Source of the DNA: Thozetella sp. PMI_491
Lineage: Eukaryota > Ascomycota > Sordariomycetes > Chaetosphaeriales > Chaetosphaeriaceae
Assembly: GCA_021432635.1 (NCBI GenBank)
Contig: MU270017.1
Span: forward strand, 62,001 to 126,000
Direction of reading: 5' to 3'
Length of the DNA stretch: 64,000 nucleotides
The notes beneath the pieces were generated by a model. That model worked only from the letters and a program-made list of their open reading frames with translations, searched no databases and had not been told where the DNA came from. Every line of letters starts with the position of its first letter. Position 1 is the first letter of the stretch. Made by a program: the position numbers and the translations under genes. Shown one piece after another: positions 44,775 through 56,393 of the stretch.

Positions 44775-45818
44775 TCAGTCCTTCAGTTGTCTTCTCAGCT
44801 CAGCTATGTTACGATGGTTGGCTTTGCAGCAGCCGCCTACTAGGAATGACGCAAAGCCGGCCCTTTCTTGCGCTTTCTTAACTACGCTCGCCAACTGTGA
44901 TTCCCACGATGCTGGTTCTTGTGAACGACTAGCGGCCTCCGGCGAGATCTCCCACTTTTGCGTAGCGGTGTTGTAAACCTCTCCCCGGGTCCCGTCTGGG
45001 TAAAGAACGAGAGCTGGAGCTGTTGGGGGCGCGGACTTGGAGAGCTCATACGCGACGGCGGCCTCGTACTTCTCAACGAGCCGAGGAAGCCTTGCGATCT
45101 TCGTACAGTTGATGCCAATTCCCCAAGGGGTCACCTGATCCTCACGAGGGCAGAGCATTGCCTCAACGACCTGTTCGACGCTGCTACCGTCTGGAAGCGC
45201 GTCTTGGTCGCCGGGGAAGACGCAAGATATCCAGACCTTCTTGCTCGACAGCCCAGCGGCGTGTGCGGCTCGGCGCACTGCGCGAATCTCGTCGAGCCTA
45301 GGTACGGTCTCAAAGGCGACAAATTGAACTCGTTCGATACACAACTCCTCTCGGGTGAATAGCTGTAACCTCTCAAGATGCCACGTGAATAGTGCCTCCT
45401 CCGAGTCGTGGACATCGTCGTATTTTCCGCTATATTCCTGCCCCGGCACCATGGTAGCCCCGTAGGGTCCCAAGCTAAGCGCTAGCTCCGCGGCTTCGCG
45501 GAGCTTGGCTTTCTCTGCGATGTCGACAGCGCGGGACAGGAAGGGCCCAATGGCCGTCTCGTGGATGCCATCCGGATGCTCGGCCGTCTTGGTGCGCGCG
45601 AAGCCAGCGACGGAGACCTGGTACGTGGGAGTCAGAAGGATGTCTACCCCGGCCCTCCCGAAGTCACTCTGGCAAGCGAGAAGCAGCTCTGGGTCGGCCA
45701 CGAGGAAGTGCGACGACCAGAGAGGCATGGTGGAGCCGTCGAACTGAACGCCATACTCGTCCTCCAGCGAGGTTCCGAGCCCGCCGTCCAGGATCTGTAT
45801 AGGGGGTCGCCACGACAT
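44775..45818 (-). CDS. Homocysteine S-methyltransferase
   Basis: 347 aa in one exon. Transfers a methyl group from S-adenosyl- or S-methyl-methionine to homocysteine, as yeast Mht1 and Sam4 do. Seen: the N-terminal ILDGGLGTSLEDEYG, GVDILLTPTYQVS, VAFETVPRLDEI, the first zinc Cys in GIGINCTKI, and the pair of zinc cysteines in LVGGCCKANH near the C-terminus. All three zinc ligands are present. It ends only 22 bp from the convergent Nudix stop codon. No targeting signal, so probably cytosolic. Confidence 0.93.
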   Translation of the reverse strand: MSWRPPIQILDGGLGTSLEDEYGVQFDGSTMPLWSSHFLVADPELLLACQSDFGRAGVDILLTPTYQVSVAGFARTKTAEHPDGIHETAIGPFLSRAVDIAEKAKLREAAELALSLGPYGATMVPGQEYSGKYDDVHDSEEALFTWHLERLQLFTREELCIERVQFVAFETVPRLDEIRAVRRAAHAAGLSSKKVWISCVFPGDQDALPDGSSVEQVVEAMLCPREDQVTPWGIGINCTKIARLPRLVEKYEAAVAYELSKSAPPTAPALVLYPDGTRGEVYNTATQKWEISPEAASRSQEPASWESQLASVVKKAQERAGFASFLVGGCCKANHRNIAELRRQLKD

Positions 45819-47451
45819 TTCGGCCCGTCACGAGCTCGGCTTAGGCTACGCGACGACTAGTAGTAGAGCGCTCTGGCAAGCGAGCGAAACGGGTATAGGC
45901 TGTGGCGACAAGGATCGGTGAGTCTGCCGAGCTGTACTCAGTACGACTAGACGGCTCGGCTGCGCCGTCCACCGTTGCAATCTGCAGTCGTGCCGCAGTT
46001 CAACACTCGGCCGGCGGGGCCCAGGATCCGACCAGCAAAGTCCAGACCGGATGAACGTTGTGGTTCTGTTGGCAGAGGCAATGTCCAATCCGGGTGTGAT
46101 TTGGGTCTGGGTTCGGGTCAGACATGCATGGGGCGGCGGTTGGGTGGCCAAGCAGAAACAAAACTTGGTTGATTCTTCAGCCTACCTAGTTTCTCTCAAC
46201 TTTTTTTTTCCTTTCCCCTTTTCGTCTCTTGACCACTTCGTTCTCTATAGGTCGGCTAGTGCGCAGGATGCCCTGCCCTGCGCCGAGAACCCCGCCTAGC
46301 TCCTCAACCCCAACGGCCGGGGGCCTAGTCTTGCCTAGACGCCTAGACTCTTCAGGGAAAGCAGGCGTCCGTTGGCAGCTGGGATTCGCTGGGGAGAGCC
46401 CCAATGTTGCCAAGGCACAGGCTAATGCGGGGTAGGGCCGCGGGGCATGCCGGCGCGTTTGGAGGTGGACTACCGCATTCGGCCCGTCAGGACCGGTGCA
46501 ATTGGCCAATTCCCCCCAGGTCCCGCCGGCATCGAATGGTACTGACCAGCCCCAAGCCAGACTAAGGCCTGGCACCTAGATTACCCCGTAGAGCTGGTCC
46601 TAATTAGAGGATTAGGGCCATAGTACATTGCGGGAGGCCCAGCACTCAGATGCTGGTCCTTTGTTGTAGTAGTACGGAATACGGACGTATGGTCCTTTGT
46701 GTTAGCCCAGCCTTGTTGCACCGGGCGCGAGCGCCACGCTTTTCCGGACGTCGCATTTCAGAGTCAAACCCAACAAAAACGGAATACAATACCCCCCCCC
46801 GACCCCCCGGCCGGTCGGCAGCCAGCCAGTCCCTGTACACCCACCCAGCGGTGCGTGCCTGCAGTCGATCTGGGGGCACCTTTGCGCATAACACACCGAA
46901 CAAATAGCAAACAACAGAAGAAGGCGGCTAGACGAGAAAGGCCCCCCGGTCCGCCTTGGCCTTCCCCCGCCTTCGCCCTCTCTCCCGGCGTTACCTCGCT
47001 GGATCTCGTCCCTGGCGCGCTGCACCACGGCTCTTCACCGGCGCGTGATCTCAGGCGCAGAGCCACTTCGGGGAGCTTCCCGGGCCTTAGTGGTGCGCCA
47101 CATGGAGGCTCACGATGGGGAGAGGTGGACCTCTCCATCGACGTCAGCAAGTAGTGTGGCAGATCTACGTCACATCGGTGTAAACAACCAACAGGGCGCG
47201 GCCGAGAGGGTGTGAGGGGCACACACCTCGTAAAAAGCTGGGGTCACTTAGTCTCTCTGGCGCCTGGTGTGGATACACTGCATGCCATCCTCACCTCGAG
47301 CTGCAAGCGAGCGACTTGGTCGGGTCCCGATCCCTCGTCTCAGCCGGCCATGCCGAAATGAAAGTTAAATAACCGCCCTCCCGCCGGCCGCACACCGTGC
47401 TGCCGCTCGAGCTGCGCGTCTACTTCGACCCATCGTCACCGCCGACCAAAC
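45819..47451. other. Divergent intergenic region, methyltransferase and alpha-glucosidase
   Basis: About 1.6 kb. Contains a T-rich tract near 46200-46215, clustered GCCTAG repeats near 46315-46350 and a C-run at 46793-46800. No gene supported. Confidence 0.5.
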
Positions 47452-50400
47452 ATGCGCGCCTTCGGAGCCCTCCTCCTTGCCGGAGCTGCCTCGGCAGCGC
47501 TGATTGTGCGCGACTACCCCAGCGACGACCCGTTGGTCGACTGCCCCGGGTACAAGGCTTCCAACGTCCAGACCACCGCCAATGGCCTGACGGCCGACCT
47601 CACGCTGGCCGGCGCTGCCTGCAATGTCTACGGAGACGACTTGAAGGATCTGGCCCTGACTGTGACCTACGAGACGGGTAAGCAATGGCGTTATTGATGA
47701 CATGGCGATGACGCTGGCCTCAATGATGTCAGATCCCAAGCATTCGGCTTTGTCCACGTGTGCTGACGCGAGCCCCCCAAATAGACAGCCGCCTCCACGT
47801 CAAGATCCAGGATGCGGCCGAGGTCGTGTATCAGGTGCCCGAGTCGGTGTTCCCTCGGCCGAGCGCGTCCAGCAGCGGCGCGCCGGCGCTCAAGTTTGAC
47901 TACAAGGAAGAGCCGTTCTCTTTCACCGTCTCCCGCGCCGCCACCGGCGAGGTCCTCTTCGACACCTCGGCCGCCAGCCTGGTGTTCGAGTCGCAGTACC
48001 TGCGCCTGCGGACCAAGCTCCCCGACAACCCCAACCTGTACGGTCTGGGCGAGCACACGGACCCGTTCCGGCTCAACACGACCGACTACATCCGGACGCT
48101 GTGGTCGGCTGACGCCTATGGCACGCCGCTCGGGAGCAACCTGTACGGGAACCACCCCGTCTACTTTGACCACCGCACCACCGGCACCCATGGTGTCTTC
48201 TTCCTGAACTCCAATGGCATGGACGTCTTTATCAACAAGACCGCTGAGTCCGGCCAGTACCTCCAGTACAACACCCTGGGCGGCGTTCTGGACTTCTACT
48301 TCGTCTCGGGTCCTTCGCCCATCGAAGTGTCCAAGCAATATGCCGAGATCGTCGGGCTGCCCACCATGATGCCGTACTGGGGCCTCGGGTTTCACCAGTG
48401 CCGGTATGGCTATCAGGATGCCTTCGATGTGGCCGAGGTAGTCTACAACTACAGCCAGGCCAAGATCCCCCTGGAGACCATGTGGACCGACATCGATTAC
48501 ATGGACCGCAGACGGGTAAGTTTTACGCCGCCAAGACCATACTTTGACAAGTGCTGATATAGAAGTAGGTCTTTTCTCTCGATCCTGATCGGTTCCCGCT
48601 CTCGAAGATGAGGGAGCTCGTCAGCCACCTGCACGCCAATGACCAGCACTACGTGGTCATGGTTGACCCTGCCGTAGCCTACCAGTCATACCCGCCGTTC
48701 GAGCGGGGTGTAGAAGACAACATCTTCATGCTGCGGGCCAATGGCTCCATCTGGAAGGGCGTGGTCTGGCCGGGTGTGACCGCGTTTCCGGACTGGTTCT
48801 CGGCGAACATCACGTCTTACTGGAACAACGAGTTCGCCGTCTTCTTCTCGGAGAGCACCGGCGTCGACATTGATGCGCTATGGATCGACATGAACGTAAG
48901 CGATTCACGTTCTTTTAAGTTTCGTTTCTGTCTATTACTTGCAGCTCTACATCACATTCCAAAGCCGGTGTCACTAACAGAAGATGCCCTAGGAACCGTC
49001 TAACTTCCCTTGCAACTTCCCCTGCGACAACCCCGATGCAGCTGCTGTGGGCTATCCCCCAGAGCCGCCGCCGGTGCGCAGCCCGCCCCGTCCCTTGCCT
49101 GGCTGGCCGTGTGATTTCCAGCCTGATGGGACGGGTTGCAAGCGAGAGGAGCCGACGACCGCCCTAGAAGTTCGCAGCGAGGCGCCGAAGCCTCTTTCAT
49201 TCGACCACCTCATCCTCGCTTCTCGCCAGGCTTCCGGCAAGCACCTCGGACTCCCCGGCCGCGACCTCCTGTTCCCCAAGTATGCCATCCACAACAAGCA
49301 GGCCTTCCAGGACTCGTGGAATGGCGCCCAGGGCGGCATCTCCAACCACACCATGAACACGGATCTCGTTCACCAGAACGGCCTCGTGGAGTACGATACT
49401 CACAACCTCTACGGTACCATGATGTCCACCCAGTCCCGAGACGCGATGCTGGCGCGCCGCCCCGGCCTGCGCCCCATGATCATCACCCGGTCGACCTTCG
49501 CGGGTGCTGGTGTCAAGGTGGGCCACTGGCTCGGAGACAACCTCTCGGACTGGCCCCATTACCGATGGAGCATCCGGTCCATGATGGCGTTCGCGTCCAT
49601 CTACCAGATCCCCATGGTCGGCTCGGATGTGTGCGGCTTTGGCGATGACACGACCGAGCAGCTTTGCGCGCGGTGGGCCATGCTGGGCGCCTTCACCCCG
49701 TTCTACCGCAACCACAACGTGCCGCCTCCCGTCATCGGGCAGGAGTTTTACCGCTGGCCGACCGTGGCTGAGGCGGCGAAGAAGGCCATCGACATCCGCT
49801 ACCGCCTGCTAGATTACATCTACACCGCCATGTATCAGCAGTCGCAGGACGGCTCCCCTATCATCAACCCCATGTTCTACCTCTACCCTCAGGACGCCAA
49901 GACCGTGGACTTGGACCTCCAGTACTTCTACGGACCTGGGCTGCTGGTGGCGCCCGTCCACGAGCAGGATGCCACGAGCGTGAGCGTGTATCTCGCCAAC
50001 GACGTCTACTACGACTGGTACACGCACGAGAGGATCCGCGGCAAGGCCGACTTCGTGACCGTCTCCAACCAGAACCTGACCGACATCCCGCTGTACATCA
50101 AGGGCGGCGTCATCATCCCCCTGCGGCTCGAGTCGGGCATGACGACGACCGAGGTGCGGACCAAGGATTTCGAGCTCATCGTGCCGATCGGCGCCGACGG
50201 CACGGCCAAGGGCCAGCTGTACCTGGACGACGGCGTGAGCGTCGAGCAGAAGGGCATCACCTACATTGACTTCGAGTACAGCAAGGGAACCCTGACGGCC
50301 AAGGGCGTGTTCGGATACGAGACGCCGGCGAAGATCACCACCATCACCTTCCTGGGCCTGGGCGGTGGGTGCAAGACTAAGCGCAACATCCGCGTCCGCG

Positions 50401-50507
50401 GAGACGAGAGCGCCGTCGTGAAGCGAGATGAGGTCTCGGGCGCGTTCACGCTTACCGTGGACAAGCCGCTCACCGCTGAGTTTAGCATCCAAGTCGAGTC
50501 TGTTTAG
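47452..50507 (+). CDS. Secreted GH31 alpha-glucosidase (AgdC-like)
   Basis: Four exons: 47452-47677, 47785-48515, 48569-48895 and 48993-50507; 932 aa. Removes glucose from the non-reducing ends of maltose and related sugars outside the cell; AgdC relatives also act on beta-glucosides. Seen: signal peptide (about 1-16), N-terminal beta-domain, [29 protein letters not shown], the nucleophile region [19 protein letters not shown] split by the third intron, a family-typical Pro/Cys-rich loop, [18 protein letters not shown] with the acid/base Asp, [10 protein letters not shown] and FTPFYRNHN. Several NxS/T sequons fit secretion. Divergent from the methyltransferase gene. Confidence 0.95.
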
Positions 50508-50947
50508 AAGCCTCCTGTGGAAGACGGGTCGCTATTTGGCCCAGACTCCTAATTTTTAAAATTAGTATATGAACCGCTGACACCTTAGGCAGTTTTACGA
50601 ACGTAATGTATCATGAACCCGAACTTTATGTCGGAGCTTCGTTCATGCCGGTGTCTGATTAGACCCTGCCCTTCGCATCCATGTCGCGCTTCTAGCCTGT
50701 ACGAGACGTGCTGGGGTAGAGGTCGCCATTTATGATAGATAACTAGCGCCAGAATAGGGCAACAATAAATGAAGTTGGATTTGAGACTTGGTTAAATATC
50801 CTATCATGTGCCTCTCCTTCTATTTGCGCCTCGCTTGAGCCCCTAAAAAATAAAGGAAATAAGTTTAGTTTTTTTTTGGACGTGAACAAGATTTAACTAT
50901 CATTTCCCCGGGCTTGTATGATGCGACTCTCATAGCAGAGCCCCTCC
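50508..50947. other. Intergenic between convergent genes
   Basis: 440 bp, AT-rich in part, with a T9 run near 50868-50878. Nothing else. Confidence 0.5.
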
Positions 50948-52541
50948 CTACTGCCGCCTGTAAGTTGGTGACGTTGGGCCCGCCCTGCTGCTGCTTGGCC
51001 GTCCCACCGTATCCTCCTTAGAGAAACGAGCGGAGGAAGGCGAGTTGGTCCTCGCCTCATCGCTCCCCCAGCTGTGATGTTTTTGCTGCAAGGGTATTGT
51101 CCTCCCGGGAGGTCCGCCATGTCGAGGCCGTGGCTTAATCTGCAAGTTAGGATGCTCGTACAGATTCCACTCGTAGTCCTCGTCGGCGAGATGCCACCAT
51201 CTTACGAGCACCAACCACGGCAAGTAGGACACCAGACACCGCAGCCATGCCGCCTGGCCCTCCAGTAACGGGTCCATCTCGTCGTCATGGTGGTCGTACT
51301 TGGAGGAATACACATTCGTGGCATTAGCCAGTGTGCGCGCAGCAAACAGCCGGAATGCCGACCGTCCATGCGGCATCGTAACACCTTGCCCTGGATCGAT
51401 CGGCACATCCCTAGGCAGCGATGGCTCTGCGTCGGTCGGTGACCTCCACTGCTCGAAACCGACGTACAGCACCCGAAGAAGCCCGCAGGCCCCAATTACG
51501 GCCGGTATCAGCTGACTGGGGAACCAGAAGTGGCCCCTCCAGCCGAGCACCTGCAACATTTTGTTGTAGTTGAGCGTCATCTCGACGGTGGTCATGGAGA
51601 ATATCATCCAGATGAGGGTGTAGCTGCTGAGAAAGAAGAAGAGGCGACGCAGCCTTGGTACTTGTAAGCGAATGCTCGCAGACTAGTTGGGGGGGTTGGA
51701 TTCGACGTTCGACTTACTGCTTTTGGCTGTAGCCCGTAGCGAAGTGAAGCCGGGAGGTGGTACGCCACTGGTTATACCGCGCAAGGTTGTAAAGCTTCAC
51801 CACTCTGGCGACACCGGCCAAGGATGAAGTGACCAGCATAATGCCCCAGTATAATAGACAGCAGCAACACATCGTGATGTAGAAATATCGTATGCCTCCG
51901 TCGGCACGAAGCTTAGTGAACATGAAGGTGTATAGGTTGAGACAATCTGGGTCGGTATCCATCGGGCTTCCCGCCATCAGTCCAGGATTGGGCCCGTAGA
52001 TGCCCTTCATCCAGAAGTATAAACCGTACGACGCGAACGCCACACACAGCAGGAGGCGCGCGTGTGTGCCGAGGCCGCCAAAGTGGGCGATCCCCTTGGC
52101 GGGCCCCTCGCGCAGATACCACGAGGTGCGATAGCCCCAGATCGAGAGGACGCCGAAGATGGTGCCGGCACCGAGGTGCATTAATATCAGGCCATCAACC
52201 TGGACGATGAGACCCGTGATAGTGCAGCGGACCATAGCCAGCACGACAGCCACCAAGAAGATAGTGTTGGTGTCGAGGGCGCCGGCGATCTCGGACGGGA
52301 CCCAGTTGAAGGCTACCCAGGCTTGGATCCAGGCCATATAAATGCCAAGACGCACGCCGAGGCCGTAGTAGTCGTCGGATCTTTCGGTTTGGCAGTTTCC
52401 CGGCCCGACTTGAGGGGGTGGGTTCTCGCTCCCCATCACGTCTTCCCGGGGCATGAGGCTGACCCCCTGGACGGGTACACCCGCTGCCCACGGGCCGACC
52501 AAACACAGAAGGAGTAGGAGTATAGTGGTTCGTGTAGACAT
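50948..52541 (-). CDS. Uncharacterised polytopic membrane protein
   Basis: Two exons, 52541-51718 and probably 51674-50948, giving 516 aa. The acceptor is uncertain: the one used (intron 43 nt) keeps phase and joins to IRLQVPRLRRLFFFLSS, while the nearer AAG site breaks phase. Seen: signal peptide (about 1-20), an acidic ectodomain with Cys, then about six hydrophobic segments including IFLVAVVLAMVRC, LMHLGAGTIFGVLSIWG, LLLCVAFASYGLYFW and FYITMCCCCLLYWGIML, and after the splice two more before a polar Pro/Ser-rich tail. I do not recognise the family; fungal homologues are annotated only as membrane proteins, as far as I recall. Confidence 0.7.
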
Positions 52542-53232
52542 CGTACTTGCACTAGCTCACCTGGCTAGTTTCGAGAAGTTTGCCCAAGATAGACGAGCGT
52601 CCGGGCCGAATGCAGGAGAAGGTGGTCTCTCATATTTCGTGCCCATCGCTGAGATAATATGTAGTCAAAGCAGACAAGGCTCTGCCTTTTGCTGATTCGA
52701 GAGAGAGAACTTCTTAGGGGGGTGTTGATCACCTGCATACCTGTCAAGACAGATGGAACATGGGACGTCATAATTACTCTGTGGCTCCAAAGAGAAATAG
52801 AGGTAAGTGCGGGAAATGCCTTCGGAGCTGGGTGCCGAGCCTGCTGCTGAAGGAAGAGAGCTAAGGGCCTAGGCGACCGGCTTCTCCTATGGGATCCGGG
52901 CTCTCGGTTGACGGCTTGTCGGGAATGACGTGAATGGGTAGGAGATGCCCCTCAAATTGGCATTTACGCCAAGGAAATATAGTCTCTGTCGAGATCGCCA
53001 GAGCGCCTCGATACACACGATTGGTCAGGATAAGGCTCGATTCAGCAGTGATCTGCGCGTTTCAGCGCCCCATCGCCACAAGGATTGCTGTCATTGCAAG
53101 GAGGAAAGGCTACCAATCATACACGGCACAATTCGTAGGTTGGTGCCTAGGGGCTTACCTGGAGGGTTGGACAGAGGTGCACTATATGCGAGAGTGACGT
53201 CTACATTCGCGAAGCAATTGATTCTCTTCATT
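52542..53232. other. Intergenic, no gene seen
   Basis: 691 bp including the promoter of the membrane protein gene. Nothing recognised. Confidence 0.5.
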
Positions 53233-54129
53233 CTACTCGCGGCTCCACGCCTGGAACTCAGCCTCGAGATGGCTCTTGAGCTTGGGGAATCGGTCGCCGA
53301 AATTGTTCCCGCAGCGCCAGCATATGAAATCCTTCTTTAGGTTTGCATTCTGGTAGCTTGTCTTCCTGCGTTCGTCATCCGGCGCCAGGGGATAGTCGGC
53401 AAGGGGCACGAAGAAGGGCGTGTTGAAGCTGTTGTAGTGCTTGCGGTGCCGCAGTTTCTCAGAGTGCATGTCCCGCGACATGATGTGCACGTGTAGGTGC
53501 TCCATGGACGGATGGGCGTGGATTCCAACCCGGATATCTCCCGAGAAATCGCGGGCCGGCGGGATCTCATCGGGCGCGTAGTCGGCTTCCATGGCAGCGT
53601 AGCGCGCCTTGGTCGTGGCGGACGTGGACGCGAGCAGTCGTTGCAGCTCGGCGGCGGCGAGCTGAGCGCCTACCGCTGCCTCCTCTTTCATCATGGCTAG
53701 AAATTCCGGATCTTCGAACGCCTCGTGCGGGTGCAGGCCGTAGTGCGCGGGCGACCGTGGCAGGAGGAGCAGGTGGACGGTGGCCTTTGGATACATGTCC
53801 TTGATGAGCACCGTATTCGCATTGGCGCGAAGCACAATGTTTGGTGGGTAGCGTTCCGGGTTATTGATGTAGGCGAGCAGGCCACTCCTAGGGCCTAGGG
53901 CGCGTGTCACGGCTGATTTAGCAGCCTGGAGCTTGCTTGATGTTGCGTCCGATTTCTGCACCTTGGGCTTCGGGGCCATGAGCTCGCTGAAGGCATTTCG
54001 CTTGGCTAAGTTGGCAGATGATCCCCCGCCCTTGCTTTCTGTCTCCTGGGCCGAGTTCGATGGGGCAGCTTCTGCTTCCTCTCCTAGGTCGGGGGTGATG
54101 TCTGCGATGTCCTCGGCTGGCTCCGCCAT
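53233..54129 (-). CDS. hnt3: Aprataxin-like DNA repair protein (Hnt3)
   Basis: 298 aa in one exon. Aprataxin removes AMP left on 5' DNA ends by abortive ligation, in the nucleus. Seen: an acidic, Ser-rich N-terminus, then the HIT domain (about 85-230) with VLLRAN-like NIVLRANANTVLIKDMYPKA, the catalytic HIT motif MEHLHVHIMSRDM, and a C-terminal zinc finger CWRCGNNFGDRFPKLKSHLE with the family C2H-type ligands. The length and order fit fungal Hnt3. It lacks the forkhead-associated domain of the animal protein, as fungal versions do. Confidence 0.93.
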   Translation of the reverse strand: MAEPAEDIADITPDLGEEAEAAPSNSAQETESKGGGSSANLAKRNAFSELMAPKPKVQKSDATSSKLQAAKSAVTRALGPRSGLLAYINNPERYPPNIVLRANANTVLIKDMYPKATVHLLLLPRSPAHYGLHPHEAFEDPEFLAMMKEEAAVGAQLAAAELQRLLASTSATTKARYAAMEADYAPDEIPPARDFSGDIRVGIHAHPSMEHLHVHIMSRDMHSEKLRHRKHYNSFNTPFFVPLADYPLAPDDERRKTSYQNANLKKDFICWRCGNNFGDRFPKLKSHLEAEFQAWSRE

Positions 54130-54607
54130 TTGGAGAGCGTCTGCTGTATGGAAAGGATGTGCCTGTGCGGGGCGACAATCCGGAGTCAGAAGGGTTTACA
54201 AGCGATGAGTGCGTAGATCGCGAGAGAAGCTGCTGTTGGCTGCTTGTACCTTTCTCGATCAGACACAGAGGAAGTGGTTGACTTCTTGTCGATGCGGTGC
54301 ATCCAGGCAGAAGCTGAGATTGCTGATTTGTCGGGCGAGCTGACGTCGCCAGCGGCTGAAAAGCCTCTGCAGCAGCTACCCCACCTGCCCGCCTCGCACA
54401 GTTTACCTCCCCTGAACAAGGTAAACAACAGTGATGAGTGTCCAGTAGCCAAAGACGCCGTTTGCGATCCTTTTTAGCCCAAAATAGTCGCCATGTTGTT
54501 TTCTTCTGCCACGATATTTCAATCATATTCTACCATTTTCTATACCTCACGCAAAACCCCCGTGCAATCAGGTCCCAGTGAAACAAGTGGTTCCTCTGCT
54601 GCCTCAC
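54130..54607. other. Intergenic between hnt3 promoter and ferroportin gene 3' end
   Basis: 478 bp, nothing recognised. Confidence 0.5.
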
Positions 54608-56393
54608 TCACATAACATACGCGACCCAGGAAATCATAACGACAGCCCAAGAGGCCAGGGCAAGCCATTTGAATTGGGCCGTGTTTTGGAACGCGATCGT
54701 CACCCCTCCAGCAGTCAGCTGGACAACGCTGAGTACGGAAACCTCTACGCCGGCAAATGTCGCCCGCTCGGACTCGGGAACTAAGCTCTGGGACAACTGT
54801 TGTGTGGTAAGCTCGTATATCCACACTCCCAGGCGGGATATAGACAAGAAACCAAAGAGTAAAACGCTCAGGCCAAGTGGTGGGGAGACTGCGTTGCTCG
54901 ATGAGCCCCCTTCCATGCTCTGTGGGGAGACGGTCCAGAGAATCCACAAGACGGGAACCTGATCATTGCATAGAGTCAGCAATTACAACATGGGTAAGGA
55001 TCTGGTACAGCTGAGGCAACGGACCAGCATCGCCACCAGAAGGGTAAAGCCCCAAAGACCAAAGCGCTGCAGCCCTACGATGGTTTCTCCCTCGAGCCTT
55101 TGTTCAGACTCGTGCTCCTCTCCCCCGGCGGCATCTCGTTGCCCATCGAGAAAGGCTATAGCTTCGTCATCCTCGACCGGCTGGCTTGCGGAAGCCCCGT
55201 GGTGCAATGCCCGCCCCGCATAGCGTACTCCAATCGGAGTTAGGACAGTACTCCCTATCTCGAAGCACGACCCGACAGTTCTCGCAATGGTAATGAAGTT
55301 GAGGGAGTACCCAACGTTGATTAGGTGAGTGATGAACGTCGCTTTCCAAGTGAGAACGCTGCCATGCAGCAGCGCTAGGGTGAACGATGGGATGAAAACC
55401 ACGCTCGAGAAATAAAACTCGAACCCTCGGAGGCGCGACATAGCCCGTTCGCCCCAGGACGTTCTATATTTTGTCATCGTCGTCCCCTCAGCTGCTGGTG
55501 GGGGACGTTCGACAAGCTTGGGGGATTGGAGAGCCTCGCTGCTGCTCCACGCCCTCTTCGCGGAGAATAGCTCCACCGGCAGGCAGAACAAGCTGGTAAA
55601 CCCTGCATAGAGAATACCAACCCGCGTAGATCCCACTGCCGAGATGATGAGAGAGATGGCGATAGGCGAGAAGAGCTTACAGACAAGGTCTATCCTTCGC
55701 ATGACGGCGTTTAGGTCGGTCAGGTCGTAGGGCTGACCGGCTGGCGCTGCCACAGCAACGACCCAATCCCTCTCCATGGAAATGAAATTGGCAGCAGCAC
55801 TGAGCCTCTCGAGGATTCCAAGAGTCACAGCCACTACAAAAAGCAGCCCCCTGATGGTGCCACTCTTGGGCAAGGACAAGAAGCCATCCCCTCCTGCGAG
55901 GTCATCCTGACTAAGAGTGGCCATCCAAACAAATGCAGCTAGGATGACGGCCCCTCTATTTGTCATGATGGTGGTCGACAAGGTACGGAGCCTGTTCGGG
56001 GAGTTATTGACCCATTGGCCGACGGAGGCGGAGAAGAGCACCATAGCTAAATACTCTATAGCCATGCTAGATGTCACATCAGCGTACGTGTGGTCCCACT
56101 GAAGGAGAAGTAGCTCGATGTACCTACCGCAAAGCTGACACGGCCAGGGTGTCTGGGTAGGCGGCCGCGGTGAAGAGAATCTGGCCGGCCATGCAAGTCA
56201 GGTTTGGCCCCTGTCACGATAACCACCAGTTATTTACCGTAGCGAACTTATAGCCTCGCGCGTTCCATGTGGAGAAGGCGTGGCTAATGTACAGGTTCAT
56301 AGCCTGCGACCCCGAGAGCTTCGGTAATTCAACTTCATCTCGTCGCTCGTCCTCCCTCAGCAATCGCAATGGCAGGTTGTCGGCGAACTCCAT
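54608..56393 (-). CDS. Ferroportin-like iron exporter (SLC40 family)
   Basis: Four exons: 56393-56238, 56180-56128 (53 nt), 56066-55025 and 54958-54608; 533 aa. Splicing was fixed by phase and by continuity with the family: NLYISHAFSTWNARGYKF, ILFTAAAYPDTLAVSAL, then EYLAMVLFSASVGQWVN, which mirrors the SHFLSTWNSRVFEF...VGQYVD start of ferroportins. Later blocks include MERDWVV, VCKLFSPIAISL, PVELFSAKRAW and SISRLGVWIYELTTQQL. About 11-12 hydrophobic helices are visible. Animal ferroportin exports ferrous iron; some fungal relatives are thought to be vacuolar or plasma membrane metal exporters. Metal and membrane are inferred. A cytosolic acidic loop lies between the two halves. Confidence 0.85.

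Noticed and set aside
32000-46000. Possible biosynthetic gene cluster (hydrolase, Rieske, NmrA and methyltransferase together)
   Set aside because: No backbone synthase or pathway regulator is present, and the genes look like independent, mostly housekeeping or orphan functions.
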